A DNA stretch of 64,000 nucleotides from assembly GCA_964645655.1 (NCBI GenBank), contig CAZXZS010000001.1:1-64000 (forward strand), read 5' to 3'. A model generated the notes under the pieces. The model worked only from the letters and a program-made list of their open reading frames with translations, searched no databases and was not told the origin of the DNA. This stretch comes from JAGOUA01 sp964645655 (GTDB taxonomy: Bacteria > Patescibacteriota > Patescibacteriia > 2-12-FULL-60-25). Of this stretch, positions 51,293 to 60,180 are shown in pieces. How positions within the stretch are numbered: position 1 is the first letter of the stretch; each line of letters begins with the position of its first letter. Made by a program: the position numbers and the translations under genes.

Positions 51293-51306
51293 GTTTGCAG
51301 GATCGC

Positions 51307-51335
51307 TTGACAAAAGCCCATGGGCTTGATCTACT
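51307..51335 (+). promoter_or_regulatory. adk promoter with a palindromic spacer
   Basis: TTGACA (51307-51312), 17-base spacer, TCTACT (51330-51335). The spacer contains the perfect 14-base palindrome AAGCCCATGGGCTT (51314-51327), which may be an operator. Confidence 0.72.
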
Positions 51336-51371
51336 CTCGGTCGTACGTCTCCACCGGAAAGGAAAGAGAAC

Positions 51372-52001
51372 GTGACACACGCACCGCCGTTCGACATCAT
51401 CCTCATGGGGCCGCCCGGATCAGGGAAGGGGACCCACGCCAAGCTCCTCGCCAAGGCCTTCGGCCTCACGCACGTCTGCATGGGCGACATCGTCCGTGCC
51501 GCCGTCAGCCCCGCCGGCGTGCCCTACGCGCACCTCGTCGCCCGGGGCGCATATGTGGCGGATGACGCCGTCAACGAGATGCTCCGCGCCCGGCTGGCCC
51601 TGCCCGATGCCGAACGCGTCATCTTCGACGGGTATCCGCGCACGCTCGCGCAGCAGGACTTCCTGCGCGAGGGACTCGACCGCGCCCGCGTCATCGTCGT
51701 CGAGCTCCAGATCGTGAACGAGCAGCTGCTCGAGGAACGGGTCGCGATCCGCGCCGGCCAAGAGGGGCGTGCGGACGACGCCCTGGGGGTCTTCCGCGAA
51801 CGCCTCGGCATCTTCAAGGCGTCCACCCAGCCCGTCATCGACCGCTACCGGGCCCAGCTGCCGTACATCCTGCAGGCGGGCGAAGGGTCCGCGTTCGTCT
51901 CGGTCCCGGCGCAGGGGACGATCGATGAGGTCCAAGCGGACCTCCGTCTGGCCCTCCGCGTCCACGCCGCCTTCCGCTCCCCGGCCGGCTTGCCCGCCTG
52001 A
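51372..52001 (+). CDS. adk: Adenylate kinase
   Basis: 209 aa. P-loop GPPGSGKGT (about 13-21), the AMP-site motif FDGYPRTLAQ and a short LID region with GRADD fit the short Adk form without zinc cysteines. It converts ATP and AMP into two ADP. It starts at a GTG (51372) after GGAAAGAGA. In many bacteria adk sits in the ribosomal S10/spc region, but not here. It may be a paralogue of the housekeeping copy. Confidence 0.9.
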   Translation: MTHAPPFDIILMGPPGSGKGTHAKLLAKAFGLTHVCMGDIVRAAVSPAGVPYAHLVARGAYVADDAVNEMLRARLALPDAERVIFDGYPRTLAQQDFLREGLDRARVIVVELQIVNEQLLEERVAIRAGQEGRADDALGVFRERLGIFKASTQPVIDRYRAQLPYILQAGEGSAFVSVPAQGTIDEVQADLRLALRVHAAFRSPAGLPA

Positions 52002-52026
52002 CGCCTTTCCTGGGGCGTTTTTTCTT
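52001..52026 (+). terminator. Terminator after adk
   Basis: ACGCC/GGCGT with a short loop, followed by TTTTTTC. Confidence 0.82.
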
Positions 52027-52064
52027 TTTGACAAGCGATTTTCTACGGTCTACAACGGAAGCAT

Positions 52065-52817
52065 ATGATTGAGTTCCTCCTCTCGTCCGTCGTGTGGGTG
52101 GTGGCGGCCATCGTGATCGCGTCCATCCGCCAGGTGAACCAGTATGAGCGGGGCGTCCGGTTCATGTTCGGCCGGTTTACGGGCATCGCCGAGCCGGGGT
52201 GGCGCCTGGTCATTCCCGTCATCCAGTCGATGCGCAAGGTCGACATGCGTACGAAGGCCGTCGAGGTCCCGCACCAGGATGCCATCACGAAAGACAACGT
52301 CTCCTGCAAGATCAACGCCGTCATCTACTATCGCATCGTCGATGCCGGGCGTTCGGTGAACGAGGTCGAGAACGTGTGGAATGCCGCTTCCCAGCTTGCC
52401 CAGACGACCATGCGCAACGTGGTCGGCGAGCTGACGCTGGACGAGCTCCTTTCCGAGCGCGACCAGGCCGCCCAACGCATCAAGGAGCTGATTGCCGCGC
52501 ATACGGCCAGCTGGGGCATCGAGGTGCAGGGGGTCGAACTGAAGGATATCGCGCTGCCAGAAGACATGCAGCGCACGATCGCCAAGCAGGCCGAGGCCGA
52601 GCGTGAGCGCCGCGCCGTCATCATCAGCTCCGAAGGCGAGATCACTGCGGCGAACAACCTGCAGAAGGCGGCCGAAATCCTGTCTTCCAGCCCAGGAGCG
52701 CTGCACTTGCGCACGTTGAACTCGATCAACGACATTTCGAGCGACCAGTCGAACACCGTGGTCTTCGCCGTCCCGTTGGAGATCTTGCGGGCGTTTGACC
52801 GGATGGCGAAAGAATAG
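52065..52817 (+). CDS. SPFH/stomatin-like protein (slipin)
   Basis: 250 aa. One N-terminal membrane segment (4-22), then the PHB/SPFH domain: QYERGVRFMFGRF, GWRLVIPVI, DMRTKAVEV and the long helical region ending EAERERRAVIISSEGE. This is a conserved membrane-scaffold family found in all domains, thought to organise lipid microdomains. No NfeD protease partner is seen beside it. It precedes a lipoprotein gene by four bases. Confidence 0.93.
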   Translation: MIEFLLSSVVWVVAAIVIASIRQVNQYERGVRFMFGRFTGIAEPGWRLVIPVIQSMRKVDMRTKAVEVPHQDAITKDNVSCKINAVIYYRIVDAGRSVNEVENVWNAASQLAQTTMRNVVGELTLDELLSERDQAAQRIKELIAAHTASWGIEVQGVELKDIALPEDMQRTIAKQAEAERERRAVIISSEGEITAANNLQKAAEILSSSPGALHLRTLNSINDISSDQSNTVVFAVPLEILRAFDRMAKE

Positions 52818-52821
52818 CCCT

Positions 52822-53505
52822 ATGAAACGCCTTTTTGTCGCCGTTGCGGCGATGGCCCTCGCAGGTTTGGGTGCCGGCTGCCAACCCATGCCAGAGACGC
52901 CGAGCGATACGCCTTCCTCGACCCTGCCCGGGACGGTCCCCACGTCGACCGACATGGGCGGCGCCTCCTCAACCCTTCCGTTCGTGCGTCATGAGGACTG
53001 GAACCTCACCGTGCTTGGCGACGTCCGCTTGTACCATCCGGGCACGTCGACGCCGCCGACGCCGGGTTCCGATGAGGCGACCCGCGGGCTTGTGGCGACC
53101 ACCGATCTCGGGACCGCGGTGGAGGATCCCGGAACGCGTTCGGTTCCTCGCCGGACCATGCAGATCTGGCGCCTGTCACGGAACGATGCCGCCCTCGAGC
53201 CGTGTACGGACGCGCAGGTCGGCCAGCAGGGGATCCGTTCGGTGCGACGGGTCCAGAACCGAGACCGGCAATCGTTTTGCCTGCGATCGTCCAGCGATGC
53301 CGGCGCCGGAAACCGTTACGACACCCAGACGTATACGCTCCAGACCGCGAATGGCGGCTATTCCTTCGCCTTCACGACCCATTCCGTCGAATGCCAAAAC
53401 TTCCCCCGTCCGGAGCAGCAATGCCTGCCTTTCGATGAGGCGAGGGATACGGCCCTCTTCGGGGAGATCATGGGGACCTTGCGCGTGACGGCAGGGGACT
53501 TTTAG
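52822..53505 (+). CDS. Predicted lipoprotein, 227 aa
   Basis: The signal peptide ends in the lipobox GAGC (Cys20), followed by a Pro/Thr/Ser-rich linker (about 21-55), usual for surface lipoproteins. The rest is beta-like with six Cys. It starts at 52822, four bases after the slipin gene, so the two are cotranscribed. No family recognised. Confidence 0.8.
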   Translation: MKRLFVAVAAMALAGLGAGCQPMPETPSDTPSSTLPGTVPTSTDMGGASSTLPFVRHEDWNLTVLGDVRLYHPGTSTPPTPGSDEATRGLVATTDLGTAVEDPGTRSVPRRTMQIWRLSRNDAALEPCTDAQVGQQGIRSVRRVQNRDRQSFCLRSSSDAGAGNRYDTQTYTLQTANGGYSFAFTTHSVECQNFPRPEQQCLPFDEARDTALFGEIMGTLRVTAGDF

Positions 53506-53594
53506 GGGAAAACAGCCCACTTTTCGCCTGATGCCGGGAAACGATGCCGAATCTTGCCAATTCCTGGGGAAACAGGTATATTCCCCGGGCCCAT

Positions 53595-53670
53595 GGTGAC
53601 TATGGTGAAGGGGTTATCACAGCGGGTTGTGGTCCCGTTATCACCGGTTCGAATCCGGTTAGTCACCCCA
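53595..53670 (+). tRNA. tRNA-His (anticodon GTG), integration target
   Basis: An eight-pair acceptor, GGTGACTA with TAGTCACC, shows the G-1:C73 pair of tRNA-His. Anticodon stem GCGGG/CCCGT with loop TTGTGGT gives GTG. T arm ACCGG/CCGGT with TTCGAAT, and an encoded CCA. The 3' end (53659-53670) overlaps the recombinase gene, so the tRNA's 3' part is the likely attachment core. Confidence 0.96.
53659..53670. other. Likely attachment-site core (tRNA-His 3' end)
   Basis: These 12 bases are both the tRNA-His 3' end and the last codons and stop of the serine recombinase. A site whose tRNA portion stays intact after insertion is expected here. The extent of the core cannot be told without the far end. 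Confidence 0.65.
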
Positions 53671-55257
53671 TCGAGAATGAACCTCCGCAAGAGCGGGGGT
53701 TTTCTCGTCTATGGAGCTATTTTTGAGGAGTTCTAACCGTCGAATATCAATTTTGATGCTTTCCAGCTCGTTAGAAATGGGGACGATCCACTCCTGCTGT
53801 TCGAGCGTTAATCTCATATTTTTCAGAACGTAGCTCGTGCCAATGGCATTGAAGATCTCCCGTTTCGTTTTCAGGTCTCCCGCCTTGAAGATTGCATACG
53901 CGTTGGTTGCAAAGTGGAATGCCCGTTCCGTAAGTTCTAACCATTGTGCTGCACTATCATGCGTCTCGTTCAGGCGTTGTTGCGTCTTGGTTAATTCTTT
54001 CTGTAACAGCTCCCGTTCTCGCGAGAAGGTTGTGTCGTCAATCAAGTCACGATAACGCATCTTAGTTAGGTTATCGAGTTGGTTTTGAGTCTCATTATAA
54101 GTGTTTTGCAACATGGTACGAGCCTGTGTTCGCATTTCGATTTCTTTGTCATTATTCCGTCGCAGCTTTGAAAGGGCAAAGTCACGGAACTCAGGGTCAA
54201 TCGTAAACTTGAGCAGTTCTTTTTCGATCTGCTGTTCTATCGCCTCCTTGGTGATCGCGGGTTCGCGACATAGAAGCTTCGGTTTTCTTCGTCGTGAACA
54301 GCGGTAATAGACATAGTTGCCTGTATTTTTGGTTGTTTTATAGAACTTGTTCTTTTCTTCGGCTGTAACGAAACAGCCGCAGGTACCGCAATGGATAATG
54401 CCCGTGAAAGAGAACTCGCGAACCTGTGGCTTGGATTTGCTTTTATTACCGAGCAGAACTTGCACGCGGTCGAACTCATCAAGAGTTACCATCGGTTCAT
54501 GTGCGCCTTGGTACTCCTTTCCACTGTAACAAACGATTCCGCAATAGAACTTATTATTGAACATCTTGTAGATCATACTGTCTGCCAGTGGTTTTCCACC
54601 AGAACGATGACGCTTTGCTGTCAGAAACCCCCAATCGCTGTTTGCGATCTCGATAATCTTGGTTGGATTGTAGTTTCCTGTGAGCATTAAATCCCACATC
54701 TTTCTTACCAGATGAAATCGTTCAGGATCTTTAATGATCGTTTTATTCAAGACATCGTTCAGATAACCTGTTGGAGCCCGTGCAGGAAGCCAGCCCTTTG
54801 AAACCTTGCTGTCTAATCCACGCAAAGTATTTTTGCGTAAATCAATAATGAACTGATTAGCCATCCCGCTCTCAACACTGAATAGCAATACGTTGTCAGA
54901 GGTTTGGTACTCTCGATCAACAGTACGGATGGATTTAATGATCCCATCTTGGAGCATCATCTGTAGCCGACCGCTATCAACGGGATTTCTGGATAAGCGA
55001 TTGATTTGCCAGCACAGGATTCCATCCGCTTCTCCTGCCTCGATGCGCTTGAGCATCTCGTCGAATACGGGACGTGCGTTAGGCCGTTTAGCGCTTTTTG
55101 ATTCGGTCAGAGTTTCAACAATGTTCAGCTTCAAAAACCCCGTGAGGTCTTTTAGGCGGTCAACTTGATCGTCGATGGATTGTACTTGGCGATCCTCGCT
55201 TTCACTGCTCTTTCTGGCGTACACAAAGTAACGGAAGTTGTTTTGGGGAGTAGTCAT
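53659..55257 (-). CDS. Large serine recombinase (integrase)
   Basis: 532 aa. The N-terminal resolvase domain has YARKSSES with catalytic Ser17, SIDDQ, and the conserved INRLSRNPVD arginines. The recombinase domain (about 150-270) is followed by a zinc-ribbon (CGTCGCF and C-x-R pairs near 300-345) and a long coiled coil (370-440), the layout of phage-type large serine integrases. It inserts and excises DNA between attP and attB without a host factor, while excision needs a directionality factor. The stop lies in tRNA-His. Low GC compared with host genes. Confidence 0.96.
   Translation of the reverse strand: MTTPQNNFRYFVYARKSSESEDRQVQSIDDQVDRLKDLTGFLKLNIVETLTESKSAKRPNARPVFDEMLKRIEAGEADGILCWQINRLSRNPVDSGRLQMMLQDGIIKSIRTVDREYQTSDNVLLFSVESGMANQFIIDLRKNTLRGLDSKVSKGWLPARAPTGYLNDVLNKTIIKDPERFHLVRKMWDLMLTGNYNPTKIIEIANSDWGFLTAKRHRSGGKPLADSMIYKMFNNKFYCGIVCYSGKEYQGAHEPMVTLDEFDRVQVLLGNKSKSKPQVREFSFTGIIHCGTCGCFVTAEEKNKFYKTTKNTGNYVYYRCSRRRKPKLLCREPAITKEAIEQQIEKELLKFTIDPEFRDFALSKLRRNNDKEIEMRTQARTMLQNTYNETQNQLDNLTKMRYRDLIDDTTFSRERELLQKELTKTQQRLNETHDSAAQWLELTERAFHFATNAYAIFKAGDLKTKREIFNAIGTSYVLKNMRLTLEQQEWIVPISNELESIKIDIRRLELLKNSSIDEKTPALAEVHSRWGD
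53682..53705 (+). terminator. Hairpin after tRNA-His
   Basis: CCTCCGC/GCGGGGG around AAGA, followed by TTTTCTC. It lies inside the recombinase reading frame and could end the tRNA-His transcript. Confidence 0.7.
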
Positions 55258-55433
55258 ATAGGGTCAGGTTTGGTGTATTGATTACCATCCAAAAAGGACG
55301 GCTCTGGTTGACCCAACTCCACAAACACAAGAGTGTTGCTTTGCTGGCAGAGCCGCCCTTTTCGGGTAGCAAAAACAGTAAAACACTCTTATTATGCACG
55401 TGGATTGGGTCAACAGTGTCATATTAGCTTAAT
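55258..55433. repeat. Interleaved inverted repeats upstream of the recombinase
   Basis: Three overlapping pairs lie here. AAAAGGACGGCTCTG (55292-55306) faces CAGAGCCGCCCTTTT (55348-55362) with one mismatch. GTTGACCCAA (55307-55316) faces TTGGGTCAAC (55406-55415). AAGAGTGTT faces AACACTCTT between them. On the minus strand the first pair ends with TTTTT and could be a terminator for the 55434-57020 gene. The nesting is more than a simple terminator needs. Confidence 0.75.
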
Positions 55434-57020
55434 TTATTCCTTGGGGAAAGGTTGGTGTGTGAACTCGCCACCCAGTGCTTTCTCGAACTCCTTGTAATAG
55501 ATTTCAAGGCGCTGCGTATTCGGCTTGATCGCCTCAGTATCTATCGCAAAACAGGTCTGGGGCACGTCCATAAAGTAGTGGCAATCGTGGAACAGGTACG
55601 CCTCGCACACGTACTTCTCTTTTAAGATGCCCAGCATGTCGTTTAGGAAGGCGAGGTTCTTGCGGATCGTTAGGACATATCCCCGCATTTTGTACGTCAG
55701 GTCGATGTCATAGACCGTGGACAGGCGTTTGAAGATGTCTTCAAAGCCAAGGAGGATGCTGTAGTGATGAATCAGCTCACCTTGCTGGATAAGTTCGTAG
55801 ACGAAGCCAACAGGCACCAATGCCTCCGCCTGCTTTTTGTAGTCCTCAACAAAACCCATGTTTCCCTCCATACAGTACAGTCCCTTGCCTAACACCGCCT
55901 GCTTCTCCCTGCGGACGCCAAATACCTCATCGGCAATCGTCCGGACTTCCAGTTTCCCCTCATCCATCATTTGTTTTATCTCAAGCTCTGCCTTTGTTCT
56001 GGCCTCCAACCAGCGCTTGAAAATCTCCTTATGCGGAATGCTGGTATCCTCTCCGTTTACGGTTCCTGTCTTATCGCTCAAAAAGAGAGGTGGATACTCG
56101 TCCAATAATCCCTCATCAAGGTATCGGCGTGCGGCCTGTTTCATGAGCGTGCCAATGTCTGTGCCGGACTCTGCCGCATAGAGCATGATTGCTTCAAGGA
56201 GGAGTCGAGCGGTTGTAACTTCATCAGCTCCTTCCGAGACATTCAGTTTGTTGTAGTTGGCACATTTCTTGGCTATTTCTAACAGCGGGATGTCGGCAAA
56301 GTAGCCACGAAGGCTCCATGGATGAAGCTCCGCTGCGTTTTCTTTACCCTGTTCGCTTCTTTGCTTCGCTAACGCTGCGGCATATTCATTGTAGGCAGAT
56401 TCTGCAATTAGGTCGGCGATTTGGTCCTTTGCTTCATTGCTCGGTTCAGTCTTTCCTTCCAGAAGTTCGTACAAGACGAGCTCGTTGTACAGGTAATCAC
56501 TTTCCGTTTTTACGTCTGGATATAGCTTGAGCAGGTCTTGCTGCAAGGATTCGTCCATCAGCTCAAAGGCATAGCGGTAAACCATGTAGTCCCGTTGCAG
56601 GCCGCTGTTTTCCAAGACCGCTTCCAAGGCATCCTTCCCGTTCGGTCGTTTCTCGCAGTTCAGGTTGCTCCAATCGAAGAGTCGGCTGTCGCTTTTCATG
56701 ACTTTCTCGTAATCCGTGTGCAGGTAATAACTGGTGGCAATACAGCCACGGAGGAAGGCGTTCTGAGCGTTCAGAAAGGTCGTCTGTGCATCAATTTCGG
56801 CGTATAGAGCCGAACGCCAAGCACCGTTATATTTGTTGTATTCACTGATCTCACGACTGTCTTTCGGCTGCCATCCCTGAACCAAAGCGTACTTATCAGC
56901 GTCACTCAAGAATCCCTTGCCTTCGAGGTCTTCTGTCACGGAGTTATGAACGACCATGAGACTACGCTCTTTGGGAGTGAGATTGCCTTTCTGTAAAAGG
57001 CTGGCGAAGTTCTTTCTCAT
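55434..57020 (-). CDS. Unrecognised mobile-element protein, 528 aa
   Basis: Start at 57020 (MRKNFASLLQ), overlapping the upstream stop. Soluble and mostly helical. LTPKERSLMVVHNSV and ALVQGWQPKDSREISEYNKYNGAWRSALYAEIDAQTTFLN look conserved, and I recall similar uncharacterised proteins in phage and integrative elements. The C-terminal part (440-528) holds strands and an aromatic-rich HDCHYFMDVPQ. No catalytic motif found. Lower GC like the rest of the element. Confidence 0.7.
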   Translation of the reverse strand: MRKNFASLLQKGNLTPKERSLMVVHNSVTEDLEGKGFLSDADKYALVQGWQPKDSREISEYNKYNGAWRSALYAEIDAQTTFLNAQNAFLRGCIATSYYLHTDYEKVMKSDSRLFDWSNLNCEKRPNGKDALEAVLENSGLQRDYMVYRYAFELMDESLQQDLLKLYPDVKTESDYLYNELVLYELLEGKTEPSNEAKDQIADLIAESAYNEYAAALAKQRSEQGKENAAELHPWSLRGYFADIPLLEIAKKCANYNKLNVSEGADEVTTARLLLEAIMLYAAESGTDIGTLMKQAARRYLDEGLLDEYPPLFLSDKTGTVNGEDTSIPHKEIFKRWLEARTKAELEIKQMMDEGKLEVRTIADEVFGVRREKQAVLGKGLYCMEGNMGFVEDYKKQAEALVPVGFVYELIQQGELIHHYSILLGFEDIFKRLSTVYDIDLTYKMRGYVLTIRKNLAFLNDMLGILKEKYVCEAYLFHDCHYFMDVPQTCFAIDTEAIKPNTQRLEIYYKEFEKALGGEFTHQPFPKE

Positions 57021-57021
57021 A

Positions 57022-57393
57022 TCAGCGGCCTTTACGCTTTTCCAAGAAACGTTCCATGATTTCAACCTTATCACTCAACTCGGCTACCTCGTATGCCTTC
57101 AAGAGCTTGTCCGTCAGGAATCCGAGGCAGTTAGCAATTTTGACATCGAGCTTCCCGCTCCGGACACCATTTATCGTCTCTTCCAAGAGAGTAATGGCGT
57201 CCTTTGCACTCGTCAGTTTCAAGGGCGGTTGGGGAGAGATAACGATAATCTGGTTCTCTTTGCCTCCCCGTGAACGGGCATCGTATTTTTCATCGTCGCT
57301 GACGGATGGATTATGGAGGTAGCAGTAATCGCTGTTCTGCATGGGTCTGGCTTGGCAGGGGCTGCCTGCTGTGGTGTTTGCTTGGCACAACAT
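57022..57393 (-). CDS. Small zinc-motif protein (DUF5763-like), 123 aa
   Basis: The N-terminus has C-x-A-x-T-x2-G-x2-C (CQANTTAGSPC) and YCYLH, the Cys/His pattern of a small zinc domain found in many phage-like proteins (DUF5763-like). A helical C-terminus of about 70 residues follows. Its end overlaps the next gene start by a few bases, so the two are coupled. Role unknown; perhaps DNA binding. Confidence 0.65.
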   Translation of the reverse strand: MLCQANTTAGSPCQARPMQNSDYCYLHNPSVSDDEKYDARSRGGKENQIIVISPQPPLKLTSAKDAITLLEETINGVRSGKLDVKIANCLGFLTDKLLKAYEVAELSDKVEIMERFLEKRKGR

Positions 57394-57396
57394 ATG

Positions 57397-57684
57397 TTAT
57401 GGGTGGCGTGTTTCCGATGAATCGGTAGTTTCGGATTTAGGCTGGTCGCAGTTGGGGCATGGTTGAGGGGGAGACAAGACGCTTTCAATTGCGTCGTATA
57501 GGAACATCCATACGTTCTCGTCGATATAGTCGATAACCTTGATTACTTCTTCGTCTGTCGCCTCGTGGTCCCATTGTCCGAGCATTTCATCTCGAATGTG
57601 CTCGACGCTCAAAGGCCGGTACTCGTCATACTCTTTGAGGGTTAGACCAAGCATTTCAGTGGTAGACTGTTCGACGTTTGTCAT
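57397..57684 (-). CDS. Small acidic protein, paralogue 1, 95 aa
   Basis: The stretch RDEMLGQWDHEATDEEVIKVIDYIDENVWMFLYDAIESV matches the neighbouring 76-aa protein (RDHVYDRWEHQELSD...IRDNVEGFLYWWSNEV) in spacing of W, E and aromatic residues. A C-terminal CPNC pair is added. It starts three bases from the upstream end of the zinc-motif gene. Function unknown. Confidence 0.62.
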   Translation of the reverse strand: MTNVEQSTTEMLGLTLKEYDEYRPLSVEHIRDEMLGQWDHEATDEEVIKVIDYIDENVWMFLYDAIESVLSPPQPCPNCDQPKSETTDSSETRHP

Positions 57685-57708
57685 ATAGCAGATAGAAGTT
57701 CAAGTGAA

Positions 57709-57939
57709 CTATTTAAGATTGTCCGATGCCGTTGAGTTGACCTCGTTAGACCACCAATACAGGAATCCTTCCACGTTATCGCGAATGTTTTGTCTGATCT
57801 CGACGACATTTCCGTCACTCAACTCTTGGTGCTCCCATCGGTCGTACACATGATCCCTGATGCAGGCGAGCGCGAGCCATTTGAGCTTCCGATAGAGCTT
57901 GATGTTAATTCGTACTTTCTTGGATAATTGGCGTTTCAT
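57709..57939 (-). CDS. Small protein, paralogue 2, 76 aa
   Basis: Basic N-terminus (MKRQLSKKVRINIK) and the same core as the 95-aa protein downstream of it: W-x-H/E, then a helix and a W/Y/F-rich end. Local duplication is likely. No motif with a known function. It lies 24 bases from the end of the primase gene. Confidence 0.6.
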   Translation of the reverse strand: MKRQLSKKVRINIKLYRKLKWLALACIRDHVYDRWEHQELSDGNVVEIRQNIRDNVEGFLYWWSNEVNSTASDNLK

Positions 57940-57963
57940 AGTGGTTACAGGGTCAAAATAGAT

Positions 57964-60165
57964 TTAGTGATTACGTAAGTTCTTGCATTCGTCTGACATA
58001 AACCAGCGAAAGTCCTGTTTTAGACGGATGATTTTTTCAGGCTGGCCGATCATCCCGCCGTGTTCCGCAATGTCACAAACATTAAGGGCTTTCAGTGTTT
58101 CCATTTCTTTCAACGCCGTTGTTTTCGAGCATTGTAGAAGCGTCTCGACTTGTGTGGTTTTCAGTTCTCCACCGTTTTCAATCAGAATGCTTACGAGTTT
58201 GGCGCGTGTCGGCGGAGAGCTGTCGATAGCTAACTCGATTACGAAGCGAAGATCTTCCTCGTTGATTTGTGATCGGCCTGCAACGACGGCATGGCCGCGA
58301 CAGAGGTTATAAAACAACTGGGCGATGCGGTCTGGTTTTTCGATAACAGGCGGTTGGTAATCGTATTCATCAGGGGCGTCATCTCGCTTGTTTACTTTCC
58401 ATAAGCTCACGATGCCTCGTAGGTTTGCCAGCAATTTAGCGCAACGTGTGATAACAAGTAGGCAGTCACGCGGATCACTTTGGCGGTTCCATTCGATGCC
58501 TTCCTGATGGCGATGCCATAATCCGAACAGGAAGTGCTTAGTAGCAATACGACACTCACGTTCCTTATCCTTCACGGCCATAGAAACGAGCTGATCTGCC
58601 AGTTCTCCCTCGCTCTTGTTACGACCATTCATATTGAGAAAAAACAGACGCGATCCAAGGCTTCCCATTATTCGCCAGACACGTGACGAGATGGGGGTTG
58701 AAGCGGCAAGCATCATAAACAGATACTCACCAATGTACGCACGCTCTCCGTGAATGCCAGAATCTGTTTTGAATCCCTCTCCGTCGAGTACACGCGTTAG
58801 AATGCCAAGGCACTCCTGTAAATCGTCCTCGCGTTTGGAAAACAGCGTCGCCAAGTCGCGAACAAGAAACATGTGATAGCGAAGACGTGGGAGCAGGTCG
58901 ATTTCCGCAAGCTTCTCACGCTTCACGTTTGATGCATTAGACACGAATGAGGCAGGGGTAAACTTATCGGATGCGTATGTAAGCCCTTCCAGACCATCAA
59001 AGAAATTGGTGGTGATTGTCTTACCGCTCGATGGAACGTCAACCAGAACGAGGGCAAATGGATTCGTGATGTCTTTAATAAGAAGCTGCGAGATGACCGC
59101 CAGCCCCGTTTCTGCCGCGAAGGCACAGTCCGGGAACTGTTGACGCACCGTTTCTTTCCATTCAGCGAAGGAGATTTCTTTTTCAACTTTTTCAATTCGC
59201 TTGATACGTGTCTTGGCGTCAAAACGACCAACAGCTTGTGCCAGCTCCGTGAATGCTTGGGGATCACCTCCGTACTTTGTGAAATAATCCGTTACATCCT
59301 TCATTCCTTCACCCATATCCAAAGGCAAACGGGTTTGAAAGAGCTTCAATGTCTCAATGCTTTTGAGAGCGTCGAGTACGCGAATTGCCCCTTTCTCACC
59401 CTCGGTATCGTTGTCATAGCAGATACAGACGGATTCGAGGCTGGAAAAATCCTTCAACCATTCCTGTTTGAATGTTCCGCATCCGCCGGTCGATGTGATG
59501 GCGGGAATGCCTTTGGACAGCAGGACCATGCAATCGAACTCGCCCTCGCAAAGCACAAGGTTTGTAGCGCCCTTGAACATACCCCAGTCGAATAGTTCAT
59601 GAGCTGCTCCCATCGGCCAGACTTTCATTTTCGGGGTCTTTCCATCTTTCGTTTCCGGATCACGCCGAAGCTTCAACAGAGCGTATTCCCCGGGGATGTC
59701 TTTCTTTGGAATCGGAATGACGATCCAATTTTCTCCGTAGAAATCTCCCCATCCAATTTTGAATTGATTGATAAGGTCGTCGGAAATGCCGCGAGTATTC
59801 AAGTAGGTGCGGACGTTGGGAGGGAGCGCCTGATGACAACGTTCAACGAGTTCCGTTGTGATTTCTTCAACAGGCTTCTTAGGCTCCTTCTTTTTGCTGG
59901 AAAATGGAGGACTTTGGTCACGGTATAGCTCTCGAACCTCGCCACCCAGATGTTTGGCGAGAGTTACAAGGTTTCCTTTCTCACCGCACTTTTTGCAATC
60001 AAACTGTCCCGTCTCTTTCGAGAAATAGAGGTGTTGTTCATTCGGACGACTGTCTTCATCGCATTCGTTGAACAAGCACTTCGTGACAACTTCGCTACCC
60101 GTTTCTCGAAAGGTGATGCCTTTGGAGGAGAGGTACTCTGTCACGCTGACTTGATTTGGTTCCAT
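57964..60165 (-). CDS. CHC2-Toprim primase fused to an AAA+ helicase domain
   Basis: 733 aa. Zinc site C30-x4-C35 and C57-x2-C60 (CHC2-like), Toprim with Glu207 (CEGEFDCM) and Asp251/Asp253 (YDNDTEG), then an AAA+ region with P-loop VDVPSSGKT near 375-383, and a C-terminal winged-helix region (about 655-720, LKTTQVETLLQCSKTTALKEMETL). This combines priming and unwinding as in phage and plasmid primase-helicases, so the element probably replicates itself. The Walker B motif is not clear to me. Small genes follow on both sides in the same direction. Confidence 0.87.
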   Translation of the reverse strand: MEPNQVSVTEYLSSKGITFRETGSEVVTKCLFNECDEDSRPNEQHLYFSKETGQFDCKKCGEKGNLVTLAKHLGGEVRELYRDQSPPFSSKKKEPKKPVEEITTELVERCHQALPPNVRTYLNTRGISDDLINQFKIGWGDFYGENWIVIPIPKKDIPGEYALLKLRRDPETKDGKTPKMKVWPMGAAHELFDWGMFKGATNLVLCEGEFDCMVLLSKGIPAITSTGGCGTFKQEWLKDFSSLESVCICYDNDTEGEKGAIRVLDALKSIETLKLFQTRLPLDMGEGMKDVTDYFTKYGGDPQAFTELAQAVGRFDAKTRIKRIEKVEKEISFAEWKETVRQQFPDCAFAAETGLAVISQLLIKDITNPFALVLVDVPSSGKTITTNFFDGLEGLTYASDKFTPASFVSNASNVKREKLAEIDLLPRLRYHMFLVRDLATLFSKREDDLQECLGILTRVLDGEGFKTDSGIHGERAYIGEYLFMMLAASTPISSRVWRIMGSLGSRLFFLNMNGRNKSEGELADQLVSMAVKDKERECRIATKHFLFGLWHRHQEGIEWNRQSDPRDCLLVITRCAKLLANLRGIVSLWKVNKRDDAPDEYDYQPPVIEKPDRIAQLFYNLCRGHAVVAGRSQINEEDLRFVIELAIDSSPPTRAKLVSILIENGGELKTTQVETLLQCSKTTALKEMETLKALNVCDIAEHGGMIGQPEKIIRLKQDFRWFMSDECKNLRNH

Positions 60166-60180
60166 AGGAATAGGTGGGTA

